NCBI GenBank assembly: GCA_026214975.1
Contig: CM047810.1
Span: 38,433,280 to 38,497,279, forward strand
Direction: 5' to 3'
DNA from: Gentiana macrophylla
Taxonomy: Eukaryota; Streptophyta; Magnoliopsida; Gentianales; Gentianaceae
Length of the DNA stretch: 64,000 nt
The notes under the pieces were generated by a model. The model was not told where the DNA came from. It ran no database searches and saw only the letters and a program-made list of their open reading frames with translations. This document shows positions 34,083-45,758 of this stretch, piece after piece. The first letter of the stretch is position 1. Each line of letters opens with the position of its first letter. The position numbers and the translations under genes are program-made.

Positions 34083-35393
34083 ATGATCCACGACCGGGAT
34101 GAAGAGAAAGATGAAAATGAGAATGAAGCTGGAAAAAGATTTCGGGTGATTGAAAACCAAAATGATGAACCTGAGAAAGTCACTCAGGAGGATGATCCCC
34201 CGACGAGTAAAAAGACTGAAAAAGTGGTGAGGTGGAAAGATCTTGAGGACAAAGCTATAAGAGCTTCCTCCCCCGGGAGAGTCTTCTCCGAAGAAGAACT
34301 GAATAAGCTCCCATTTCCGCCAAGAAAGCAAAACATTTCATTATCTGAAGACAGGAAGTACGAGAAGGTACTCAACCTACTAAGAAACACCCAAGTAACT
34401 TTGCCTTTATCTGAAGTGTTGGTTGAGATGCCTAAGTATGCCAAGTTTGTGAAGGATGTTGTTTCTTCAAAGAAGAAGTTGGGCGAGATGGAGAAAAGAT
34501 TGGGAGAGGAATGCTCCGCTATCGTTGACGGAGAAATTCCTAAAAAGCGCAGTGATCCCGGAAAATTTGTTTTAACTCTGAAGATCAAGGATTTAAGCTT
34601 CCCAAATTCTCTGTGTGATTTAGGAGCATCCATTAGTTTGATGTCTCTATCTGTCTGCAAGAGACTACACCTTGACCATCTATTGGAGCCTACCCCCATA
34701 AGTATCCAGCTTGCAGATAGATCTTTCAAGAGAGCCGACGGAGTACTTAGAGACCTTCTGGTCCAAGTAGACAAATTTACATTTCCTGTGGATTGGTACG
34801 TCTTGGACACTAAAAAAGAAGATACCCCCCTCCTCCTGGGACGACCTTTCCTATCCACTGCCAGAGCCTCTATAGATTGCGATGCAGGATTTGTCACTTT
34901 ACGTGTTGGGGATGAGGAAGTACGCTACAGTGTAGTTAAAGCTCTCAGAGCACCCTCTGAAAACCCCTCTGGTTTTGTGATTGAGACGTCAGACGATTTC
35001 ACAGACTACACTCTGGACGAGCTAGAGGCTGCATATGGAGAAGAGCTTGTTGAAGAGGACACAGTGCTCTGCGAAAGAACTCTTTCCCCCTCAGAAGAAG
35101 TCGATTTGCTTGAGGCAAGAGTTTTTGACCCTATCAGCGAGGAAGATCTAAAACGAGGAGAAGCCAAAACCAGTTTAGAGGAGCCCCCTGAGGACCTTGT
35201 TCTAAAACCTCTACCTCAGCATCTGAAGTATATCTTCTTGAGAGAAGGTGAGCGCTTACCTCTGATTATCTCCTCTACACTGTCAGCAGAAGAAGAAGCT
35301 GAGTTAATTGACGTTCTAAAGAAAAATGCGAAAGCCTTCGGTTGGCAGGTAGGTGATATAAGAGGAATATCTCCGCACGTCTCAGATGCATAA
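34083..35393 (+). pseudogene. Element 3 protease and start of RT region
   Basis: A 436-codon open block. A charged linker (residues about 1-110) leads into the retropepsin region with SLCDLGASISLMSLSVCKRL (catalytic D near 34,617), IQLADRSFKRADGVL and LLLGRPFLSTARASID. It continues into the acidic linker before RT (AKTSLEEPPEDLVLKPLPQH; KAFGWQVGDIRGISPHV). The frame breaks at 35,393, and the next 340 bp, which should encode the RT start, are heavily frameshifted. It is the longest open block of this element and could easily be taken for a host protease-like gene. Confidence 0.88.
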
Positions 35394-38300
35394 GATTAGA
35401 ACCGAAGAAGGTGCAAAGAGTATAAGACAACCACGAGACGTTTAAACCCACATGCATGAGGAAGTGGTGAAGAAGGAGATCATTAAGTCGTTGGATATGG
35501 GGGATCATTTATCGATAGTGATAGCGATTAGGTGTCCCCACTCGGGTAGTACCTAAAAAGGAGGTATTACCATTGAAAAGAATGACAAAGGTGAAGAGGT
35601 AGTCGTTAGATTAGTCATTGGGTGCAGAGTCTCAGATAGACTATAGGAAGCTAAACGAGGTGACCTTAAAAGACCATTTCCTCTCCCCTTCATAGACCAA
35701 ATGTTGGAGCGTTTGGCGGGGCATGCTTTCTCTTGTTTTACGGGCGGTTATTCAGTTATTTCCAAATCCCTATTGACCCAGTAGATCAAGAGAAAACGAC
35801 CTTCACCTGCCCCTATGGTACTTTCGCTTATAGGCGAATGCCCTTTGGACTTTGCAATGCGCCAGCTACATTTCAGAGATGTATGTTGGCTATCTTTGAT
35901 GGACTTATCGAGAAATGCATGGAGGTGTTCATGGACGACTTCTCGGTGTTTGGCACATCGTTTACGGACTGTCTTGAAAATCTAGACAAAGTACTGCAGA
36001 GGTGTGTGGAGAAGAACTTGATTCTCAACTGGGAGAAGTGCCATCTTATGGTGACCGAAGGGATTGTTTTAGGTCACAAGATTTCCGCTAAAGGCATAGA
36101 GGTTGATAAAGCTAAGATAGAAGCTATTGAAAAGATGAATTACCCCAGAAACACGAAAGAAGTAAGAAGTTTCCTTGGTAATGTGGGGTTCTATAGGAGA
36201 TTTATAAAAGAATTTTCAAAAATATCTAAACCTTTATCAACCTTATTGAAAGATGACGTCACTTTCAATTTCGATAATGACTGTCAAAGTGCCTTCAAAG
36301 AGCTAAAACAGCGTTTGACCTCTGCCCCTATCCTGATCTCTCCGGATTGGAACATACCATTTGAACTAATGTGTGATGCCTCCAATTACGCTGTTGGTGC
36401 TGTATTGGGGCAAAGTATTAATGGTAAATTCCAACCTATTTCCTACGCAAGTCATACCTTGAATCCAAATTTAAGCAAACTATACCACTACGGAAAAGGA
36501 ACTGTTAGCGGTTGTGTTTTCCATGGATAAGTTCCGCAGCTATTTGCTTGGTGCCAAGGTGATTGTATGGACTGATCATGCGGCTTTGCGTTACTTGATG
36601 AACAAGAAGGATGCTAAACCGAGACTGCTGAGGTGGATTCTTACACTACAAGAATTCGATGTTCACATCAAGGATATACGGGGTAGTGAGAACACCGTAG
36701 CGGACCATATTTCGAGAGTATTGCCAGTAGCTGAGGAAGATCCCCAGGACATTGATCTTTATTATCCCTTCGAGTGCGTTATGAATATGGATGTCCACAC
36801 TCCCGACCCTCCTTGGTATGCTTCGATTGTCAATTACCTTCATTCTGGCTATCTGAATCCTGAATTCTCTTACCAGGAGAAGAAGAAGTTCTTCTCTGAT
36901 CTAAAGTACTATGTCTAGGAAGAACCATATATGTTCAAGATCTGCAAGGATGGGTTGCTTCGCCGGTGTGTCCCTGAATCCGAGCAACGGGATATTATCG
37001 AGCAATGTCATAGTGGTCCCACTGGTGGCCATTTCAATCCATGGAAAACCGTTGCCAAAATATTTCAATGTGGTTTTTACTGGCCCAGAATCTTTAAAGA
37101 TATCAAGCTTTACGCCAAGGTCATGATAGGTGCCGAGAACCGGCACTTTGACCAGCGATATGATATGCCGCTTAAACCCATTTTGGAGTGTGAAGTGTTT
37201 GGCGTATGGGGCATTGACTTTATGGGACCATTTCCATCTTCATGCGGAAATAAATACATTCTCAGTGCAGTGTAGACTACGATCTAAATGGGTAGAAGTT
37301 GTCGCAACTCCACTGAATGATCATAAAACGGTAATGAAATTTCTGAAGAAGAACATTTTCGCGAGGTTTGGCTGCCCTAGAGCTCTGATCAGCGATGAAG
37401 GGTCACACTTCATTAATAAACCACTGGATAGCCTGTTAGCTAAGTATGGTGTTAAGCATAAGAGTGGCACACCATATCACCCTATGACCAGTGGGCAAGT
37501 TGAGCGTAGTAATCAGAGTATAAAGAAAATCCTCGAGAAAACGGTCAACTCCCATAGAAAGGATTGGAGTTTGAAGCTGGATGATGTACTGTGGGCTTAC
37601 AGGACCGCATACAAAAATCCTATGGGTACATCACCATACCAAATGGTTTATGGAAAGCCATGTCATTTGCCAGTAGAATTAGAGCATAGAGCTTATTGGG
37701 CAACTAAGTTCCTAAACTTCGACTCCCAAGCTTGTGGAGAACGGAGGCTCCAGCAGATACATGAATTAGACGAGTTCAGGCTCCAGGCTTATGAGAGTTC
37801 ACGGATAAGCAAGGAAAGGATGAAATTCCTTCATGATAAAAAGATCAAGAAAAGGGAGTTTCATGCGGCGAGCCGATCATCATTATACAATTCCAGTCGC
37901 ATCTTTTCCCGGAAAGCTAAGGACGCGTTGGTCCGGTCCATTTGAGGTCTGTGTCTGCTTTTCTAGCGGCGTTTTGGAACTGAGGGGGATTAGTGATCAG
38001 CCTTTCAAGGTCAATGGTCAACGATGCAAACACTACATTGGCCAACCGAAGGAATCACCCGAGATAGTTAAATTCCTTGATTTGCTTGGTTGTCTCACTT
38101 CAGGAGTCGATGATTGCGATGAGTTCTCCCCAAACCTATTTTCTGATGATAGTGCTGAATCACCAGCTGAAGTTTTTGCCGGAAGCTGGGACATGGAACA
38201 ATATTGGAAGGAAGTGGATTTGAAGAGAAATAAAGCACGGAAAAGAGCCCCAGTCAGAAAGAAGATCAAACAGGCCTGGGAAAAATGGGTGGGTCGGATC

Positions 38301-38396
38301 CCGAGTTTGCACTGCTGTTTCTGTAGTCATAACTATGTTAAGAATTCTGTTGATAGGATGACCGGCAAAAAGCCAAAGTGGCCCGACCCGGGTTAA
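35394..38396 (+). pseudogene. Element 3 RT, RNase H and integrase, frameshifted
   Basis: RT resumes in frame at 35,733 with [20 protein letters not shown] and the catalytic FMDDFSVFG (about 35,929). RNase H follows: [19 protein letters not shown], a frame change at about 36,510, then [20 protein letters not shown] and [17 protein letters not shown] at 36,916 interrupts the linker. Integrase zinc-binding sequence (CHSGPTGGHFNPW) begins near 37,005. The core has [24 protein letters not shown] (catalytic D; usual DNG is DEG here) and [13 protein letters not shown] (catalytic E). A frame change at about 37,270 splits the core, and one at about 37,860 precedes the C-terminal part ([13 protein letters not shown]). 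A basic tail ends at 38,396. Inactive. Confidence 0.88.
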
Positions 38397-39860
38397 ACCT
38401 GAATTGAATGTCGAGCTAACGACATTAACCAAAAGCGCCACTAGGGGGCAACCTAGATATCCTTATTTGTTTTAGTTATTTTCGTTTTGTTCTTTTCTTT
38501 GATTTATTTGTTTCGTTTAGGTCTAATTAGGGTAATTGTTGACTCTGCTTGTCGGTTGATTCGATTTCACTTTATCATTCTCTTTTTCTTCATTGTACCA
38601 TGTTATGTCCCCCTATGTTCCCCGAGATCTTGTCGTGTTTTTTGAGTGTGCAGGATAGTTGCGATAGTAATTGTGAGTTTCAGAGGATATCAGTTTTCCG
38701 GTGGATGGTCCACAGTCTACTGATTTCGTCAGGCAACTCTGGATTTGAGTTGCAACACTTCCAGAATTTCCCCATTCGAATTACAATCAGCTAAGTTCTT
38801 TATCTTTTCCTTTTAATTCTGCACAACCTGAGGACATGTTGTGGTTTAAGTGTGGGGGAGTAAGGGGATGTTTTGATATGTACCTATATCATTTGCTTAA
38901 TTCGTTATGATTCTATGCTAAAATGAGCTAATTTTTCAAAATTTTTGTTTCGTCCCGAGTAAGCAATGCATACTTTTTGTTCGGTTTTAATAGTCATTGA
39001 TGCTATATATCATATGTTTGGTAATTTAGATGTCTCACCCGACACTATTTTTCACGAGCCATAGTGAATGATGAGCTAATTTATACATCTATACCCCCTT
39101 TTGACTAGTGATTTCTGATTTTCTTATAAGTCATGTGCTTAGTGCTACGTATATATCTTGAGATCTATGATAGTTTGTATTTAGTTCCAAAGTATGAGAT
39201 ACTGTGAATATCTAGATGTTTGAATGTGATAAGTAACACGTAACTAATGTCAAATGAGAAGTTGAATAATTAAATGAATCTATCGTGTGTGTCGGAAGCT
39301 AGTCGATGATTTGGGTGCGGTAGGGTTTACCACGTAAGTCCTATACCACTATGATGACTAAGAGCTCACGACAGTTAGGAAAAGTTGCCTTATGATTGGA
39401 GTAAGGTAGGGGATTATCTCGAAATGTCCTATTCTGCTATGAGGGCAAAAGAGCACCCTAATGTGTGTTGGAAGTGAATGAATTCAATCAACTTAAGATA
39501 TGTTATGAAATGAATAAGACTAAGTTATCGTCTATCTTATCCCCAGTAGAAACTGACAGATATGCTGTAGGGATTATCCTCTGAGTATTTCAGAAAGGCC
39601 CTAGATTCATTCGATCATTCTTTTCGGGATATGTCACGTTTGTAGGGTGCACCTTATGAGTGTCACTTATTACTAGTCTACGAGGGGGTATTAGCTAGTT
39701 TTACGTTGAGTTCCTCAAGTTTGGGTTTAGTGGAAGTTTTCTATGGCTATGCACACACACGATGGTGAACTTCTAATTTATTGACTATGTGGTATATGTG
39801 TTGAGGTGTCTATATTCTTTCCGAGCCTTTATCTTGTTTTGTTTTGCACGGGACGAGCAA
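38397..39860 (+). other. Non-coding 3' region of element 3 with an internal polypurine tract
   Basis: No credible gene; the small ORF at 38,549-38,794 has no recognisable motif. The polypurine-like tract at 38,847 divides it into about 450 bp and about 1,000 bp. Confidence 0.6.
38847..38866 (+). promoter_or_regulatory. Internal polypurine tract of element 3
   Basis: GAGGACATGTTGTGG is followed by TTTAAGTGTGGGGGAGTAAG, matching the form of the tract at the 3' LTR edge about 1 kb downstream. Confidence 0.6.
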
Positions 39861-39861
39861 A

Positions 39862-39879
39862 GTTTAAGTGTGGGGGAGT
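39862..39879 (+). promoter_or_regulatory. Polypurine tract at the 3' LTR of element 3
   Basis: GGGACGAGCAAAG is followed by TTTAAGTGTGGGGGAGT, directly before the LTR start TGTTAAGGG. Confidence 0.85.
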
Positions 39880-40484
39880 TGTTAAGGGTGAATTTACGTG
39901 TTTTATAACGCTATATTTTATAATGTTTTCCCCCACATTCGTATGAATTGCATGGAAATCACGTGTTTAAATGGGATTATTGAGCAAATGACATTTTTAA
40001 TGAGTTAATCGCAAAGTTGGTGAATTTATATGTTTTAATTATGATTTTATGTTTATTAGAATTATGTTATGCTTTGCGGTGTTTTTGATGTCATGTAGGT
40101 ACAATTATGTGGCTTAATTGATGATCAAATGTTGATGAATTTCGAGCTAATTCAAGTTAAAAGAGATAATGGTGAATTGGATAGAGAAGAAAAGAAGATA
40201 AAGATGGAATTATCAAGTCTTGAACGGCCGACTAGCGTTCATCTGAAATGAGCGGCGTCCATGTTCGATCAAATGGACGGGCGTCGATCGATGGATGGGC
40301 GGGCGTCAGAGTAGATATGTTACATTCAGGAAGTTTGGACGCAGGGTGGACGCTGGCACGGACGGGCGTCTGAAGAAGACTCGGCCCGACTCAAAGTTCA
40401 GAGCATACCAGGCGGCGTCGAGCGGACGGACGGGCGTCCAACGCCGATCGAACGAGCAACCGACCTAGTTTTGACTCCAGCCGG
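39880..40484 (+). repeat. 3' LTR of element 3, first part
   Basis: It matches 30,583-31,185 of the 5' LTR nearly base for base up to about 40,225, then with clustered small differences. It is cut by element 2 next to the TATA-like motif. The last bases (GACTCCAGCCGG) are slightly rearranged against the 5' LTR (GACCTAGCCGAC). Confidence 0.9.
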
Positions 40485-42533
40485 TAGCGTCACCAAACCG
40501 ACCTTAAAGCGGCGTCAAGAAAGGGACAGACCTTTTCTAGGTTAGACGGATCCTAACCGGCGATGTACCGGGTCAAATCAGAGTGATAAAGTGGTGAGTC
40601 GGTGTCGAATCCTCGAGGAAAAAGTGGTAATTCTTTTAAGTGTGGTTAAACACCAAAGAGCTGCTATTAACTCGATCTAAACCGCAATTTTATAACACAG
40701 ATTACTACTACTCTAACCAACATAAAATAAATGCGTAATTTAAAAGTTATTCTAATATAATATATATAGATATATAAATATATATAGATGTACATAAATA
40801 GTAAAATATATATATATATATATAAATATATAGATACCAATATATAGTTTATAGACTAGACTAGCCAAAGTATATGTAATCAATTTATTCGATCTTTTCA
40901 ATTAATAGAATGTGTTCGATCTTCCTTTTTATTAGGTCCAATTGAGTAAATGAAACGGTGTACTCCTAATGTCAACAATTCCTCCTCACACGAGCGTATG
41001 AAATTGTCATATGTCAAATTGTCATCAGTCCAATGTCCACAACTGCCCCATGCTAAACTTAGTTAGTCAAAACAGGTACCGAGTACAAATCTACCCCGGA
41101 TAAAAGAGGTTATTCCGTTCGTCAGACGGCCGATGTTATTCAAGAGGCTCCGGTTGTCAAGCGGATCGATTTAACACAAACGGTGTAGTTTCAATTAAAC
41201 TGTGATTTTAACATTATTAAGATCTCGAGTACAAATTTCAATAAGATTTGTTTTACTAGGACAAATCTGCCCCCGGGTAGGAAATAGGATTCCGTTAATC
41301 AGACGGCCATTTTTACCCTCCGGTTTTTCTATTTTTACTCATATCCTAACTTCTCTGGTCAGTTCATCGTCAGGTTATATGTGGTATTCATCTTGATTGA
41401 TTACTTCATTCCGAATATGTTATCTTTACGTAGCGAAATAGAAAAAAATTCATTTTAACTCAATTTTAATCATTTTTATTTTAACATCATTCTTTTAACG
41501 AAAAGATCGAAATAATATGATTACATAACTTTGGCTAGTTATTAGATTTAGCCTAATAACATTATAAAAACTAAAAGAAGAAAATAACAAACATAAACAT
41601 AATTATTATAGAAATTACCCGATTACAATGGCCGACTCGAAATCGTCTTTTCCGGACATTACAACGACTTCAAAGAACACCGAACTTCCGATAATTTCCG
41701 AGCATTACTACGATACTACTACTACTAATTTATTTTGGCATAAAGCCTATTTACAAACTAAGAAAAGAGAAGAAAAAGAAAAGAAGAGGAGAGAATATAT
41801 ATAGAATATTGTATATATATATTGGTACACTCTCTAATGAGTCTCTCTTGCTCCCTTTTATAGATTTTCTTCCTTCCCGGACCGGTCCTGAAAATCTGCC
41901 GGATCGGTCCGTGTAATGATGGCAATCATTACGATTAGTTACAAGCATGTGCCCCATGTTACCCTCTAATCATTACTTAGCATGTGTTGTAATTATATAT
42001 AATTATATATAATTACACACTATCTTCTAAAAATCGTAACTTGAATTCTTGATATCAGAATGACATAATCGAACTTCCGTTGAAAAGCTCGTTGAATTCT
42101 CTACAACTTTCATCAAGACTATTTCTTCAGAAAACGTATTCTCGATGAGCCATTTGTATTATACGTCCTTTTTCGAGATTCAGAAACAATTATTCCCTTG
42201 ATCATTTATATCAGTGACGCTTTATAACTCCCTTCCAACAACTTGAATTGACTTCAAAAAGTATCATACTTTCGGGATTTCGATTCATCTTAGGATTACG
42301 CAATGAAATAAACAAAAATACCCGTGTAAAATAGACACAATATTCCGGTCATTAAAACCGGTACAAAAACTACAACTTTTATTATAAATACTAACTTTTA
42401 CTACTAACTATACTAAACTATAAAGATTAATATTTTATACTAATTATATCATAATTTTAGATATTTTACATAGAATTTGTCAATAAAACGTAATAAAATC
42501 ACGTAAATTCAATCATATAAAAATAATACATCA
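40485..42533 (-). repeat. 3' LTR of element 2
   Basis: 2,049 bp. Minus-strand ends are TGATGTATT...GTGAC(G)C(T)A. It contains a long (AT)n stretch (about 40,745-40,855), a minus-strand TATA box (CTATAAAAGGG, 41,853-41,863) and, just upstream of it, GGACCGGTCC and CCGGATCGGTCCG. Confidence 0.9.
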
Positions 42534-42552
42534 AATTACTCCCCACTTAGCT
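42534..42552 (-). promoter_or_regulatory. Polypurine tract at the 3' LTR of element 2
   Basis: On the minus strand GAGGACGATCAAAAG is followed by CTAAGTGGGGAGTAATT and then the LTR start TGATGTATT. Confidence 0.8.
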
Positions 42553-44054
42553 TTTGATCGTCCTCGAGCAAAAATAAGCGGTAATATATAAATAACAGAT
42601 AATATAATTGATCGATTAAAATTTCAAAAGTAATATATATCAATCAATATTACAAACATATAATTTATAAATTTTATAGAAATTTAAGAAAGAAAGATTA
42701 TATAACTTAAATGAATTAAGTATCAAATATGAATTAGATGGAAACATGCATGCAATAATTCAGAAATATAAATAAAATATTAGAAATACTTTCTATCTCG
42801 ATTATTACAATTTACGGAATCATTAACTAAGTCGATAGAAGACACATTGGCTTAATATATTAGGATAGGACATTGGTTAATCGAAAGATAGAAAAGGAAA
42901 TCAAAAGAGAAAGATGCAAGTCGATGCATCTCTGCGTCTTCACATTCTTGATCAAAAACAGTTCTGATTAGTAACATCCTTTTATTCCAACTATTTTTCA
43001 GATTTTCTCTCTTCTCTTTTTTTTTTTTTTTTTTTTTTTTAATATTAAGAACTAAAGCGTGAGTGTGTGTAAAAAATAATCAAATTTTACAAGCATTGCT
43101 TCATCAAGATTGATCGGAGTACTACTCTTTCGATCTAAAATTACGAGTCCGGTTTCCTTAAACCCGTAATTATTCTTGAGATCTTATGATTCGAATTTTT
43201 ATCGGGAGCTTTATACCTCATAGTGATATAGGACGTTTCTAGATAACACCCTACTGCACTCAAATCATTGGTAGCTACTACCGATATATTTTATTTTTAT
43301 ATTGTCGATCAAAGATAGGAAGATACGATATTTGATTAATTACATTGTAAAAATGGTGCTTTGTTCCTAATATAAATTTTTCATAGGACACTAACATATC
43401 TGAACTCATTCCAATCTCAAAGATATACCATTTTTCTCAACTCTTAACTTTTTACTCATCATCATCTCTCTCATAAGTACGTACAAACTCGAAGGATGTC
43501 AAAGAAATGTAGACCAAAACAAGCTAAGGGTCGGAAATTTCTAGTTAATCAAAATGGCTAAATTCCGAGTGAGGTCTTGATCACTCTTTAAAAAGCTGAG
43601 GTGGGGTCAAAAATTGGAAATTTTATTCGGGTAGCTTATTTTGGTATAGTTATATTTTGTGGTGCCAAAAATCATCATTCCTAATTTTGATTCCAAATTC
43701 ATAATTAATCTTGAAAAGAAAATTATCTAAAATTTATTTATAAATTTAAAAATTACTTGAATATTTCCATAAAAGAAATATTTGACAAAAATTATTTAGT
43801 TATACATACTCAAAATCTTAAAAATCTTATAAAAGATATAAAACATATTCATTATATATCTAATATATTTTACTAAATCAAAAATTAATCCTCTCAAATT
43901 ATATCATTTTTATTCATATATTAACCAACTTAAATTATTCAAGAAAAATTAAAACTAAGAAATAAGTAATTAAAGTACTAATTTATATGAAAAAGGTTAT
44001 ATTTTATAATTATTTTTATTTTTTCAAAATTTTAATGAATTTTCAAACCTAACT
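42553..44054 (-). other. Non-coding spacer between the polypurine tracts of element 2
   Basis: AT-rich, with a run of 24 T at 43,017-43,040 and no credible ORF. Confidence 0.55.
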
Positions 44055-44070
44055 CTACTCCCCACTTACA
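44055..44070 (-). promoter_or_regulatory. Internal polypurine tract of element 2
   Basis: On the minus strand GGACGATGTCACTG is followed by TAAGTGGGGAGTAGAG, about 1.5 kb before the tract at the LTR and about 250 bp after the second env-like unit. Confidence 0.55.
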
Positions 44071-44320
44071 GTGACATCGTCCGATGTTCAATGAGTATGA
44101 AAAGTAGGTTCGAAAATTAAATTAAAATTATAGATGATCGTTATAAACATCGATAACACACGTATATTAAAATCAAACAACATATATATTAAACAAAAAG
44201 AAACTATTACAGACTAAAAAATAAAACAAACTTACTATTAACTTACTAACCTTAATCAACTCTAACTTATTAAAGCAAACCAAACTTAAACTAAATTAAA
44301 TAAAACCACTAACAACTATC

Positions 44321-44969
44321 TCAAATAGTTGACGAACAACCCGGATTCTCTACCGGTAGCAATCCTCTACGACAATCACGAGACGGATATATCTCATCAG
44401 AAGCAATTTCAGGGACTTCATTCAAATGAATACATAACCTTGAAATTAACCAAGCAAAAGGCATCGGCCTTCCATTATTATACCGTTCCACTACAAAGTT
44501 TACTGCCGTCCTAAAAATCAAAATCCCCCAGTCCACATGAGCTCCGCTTATCAACGCAAACAACAAAAGTATCTCACTATCACTAACCCATGCAAAGTCA
44601 CTAGTCGGATAGACTCGTGAGTTAATGAAGTGTTTCCATGCTCTCGATGAGCGGTAGGCGGAAGTGGTAGAGTCGTAATTTTGATCGAACTCTGGAAACA
44701 AATACGGAAAAGCTTCCGTGACATAGTTAACAACATGACAAGAGTTCCCTAATGCCCATTGATATTCATAATGAAGATTATGGATTTGATTGAAAATCGG
44801 TATCTCGTAGATATGATTGATAATATGAGGTGACAGTGAATAAGTGTACCACGAGCAGGATATAAGTCATGACGGATCTACCGTAATGAATGATAGAAAG
44901 AGTCGAATAAAATTCCCTAACAATAGAAACATTAATTCTTCCTCGAGGATGCTTAACAAATTTTTCCAT
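44321..44969 (-). pseudogene. Second env-like / plant-transposon-domain unit of element 2
   Basis: Minus-strand blocks: 44,969-44,778 begins MEKFVKHPRGRINVSIVREF, and after a frame change 44,701-44,321 has WKHFINSRVYPTSDFAWVSD, then AVNFVVERYNNG and MPFAWLISRLC. The motifs match the plant-transposon domain at 2,197-2,956 closely (VREFYSAL, FINTRVFPTEDF, PFPWLISNLC) and the first unit at 46.0-47.2 kb more loosely. It is in sense with the element's pol. In Athila elements the ORF between integrase and the 3' LTR is called env-like; no membrane segment is visible here, so an envelope role is unproven. It is short compared with a full domain and broken by at least one frameshift. Confidence 0.65.
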
Positions 44970-45758
44970 CCTTGATTACGAATTAAATCCTTCCGAATCG
45001 ATCAATTTTTTCAAAATTGATACCCTTTCCATCAATATAGGAGAATTTGCAAACCTCGCATTCACCAACAAATTAACATTTGAAGCGCTAGACTCGGGAC
45101 AAAAACATCAACCGCCTCGGATCGTATGAATTGACCATGGTGATGATCGGTTTGACATTTTAGTTGAAACAGATGAAAATAATTAAACAGATAGAAAGGT
45201 GAAAGTTAATGAGTGAATTTGCAAGTTTTACTTTCAAATTTCTTGCCTTAAATGGACAAGTATGGAGAGTGTGCGTGGCTGCACATTAAAACTCTCAACA
45301 TGACTCGTGCGAGCTTTTACTCCCGGATCGGTCTCAAACCGACCGGACCGGTCCGGCTTCAAAATGGTTTTACCTTGTAAAGGTTGTAAAATTCAAGTTC
45401 GCTTTGTTATCTAAAATAGACTCAAGGCTATTTTTAGAAGCTATAAAGGTGATTTAAAGTTTATCTAAATGATATGGATAAAACGACACACGAATTATAT
45501 TTTAAAAGCGACATACTAAAATATTTTTTGTTTTATTTTTAGATTTTTATGAAATATTTAAATACTATTAAAAGTGATTAAATCTACTATTATGACAAAA
45601 AAACGATTATGAAAGCGAAAAACTATTAAATGAGCAAACATAGTATTTAAAATGCGGAAAATAAAATAAATGAGATGAAAAAATGTTTAAAACTAACAAA
45701 GTTGTACGAAATCAAATAATGTCAACATCATCATCCTCACCGGATAAAGCTGGATCAT
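44970..45758 (-). other. Spacer between the two env-like units, with promoter-like palindromes
   Basis: No ORF. At 45,313-45,356 it contains CCGGATCGGTC and CCGGACCGGTCCGG next to a TAAAAG on the minus strand, about 340 bp before the second unit; compare the LTR promoter and 47,600-47,656. Confidence 0.5.

Noticed and set aside
34184..34897. 237-codon minus-strand ORF opposite the element 3 protease
   Set aside because: Antisense shadow of a well-supported protease region, with no recognisable motif.
41202..41396. Related ORFs at 41,202 and 55,412
   Set aside because: Both lie at the same position inside the two LTRs of element 2; conservation is due to the LTR duplication.
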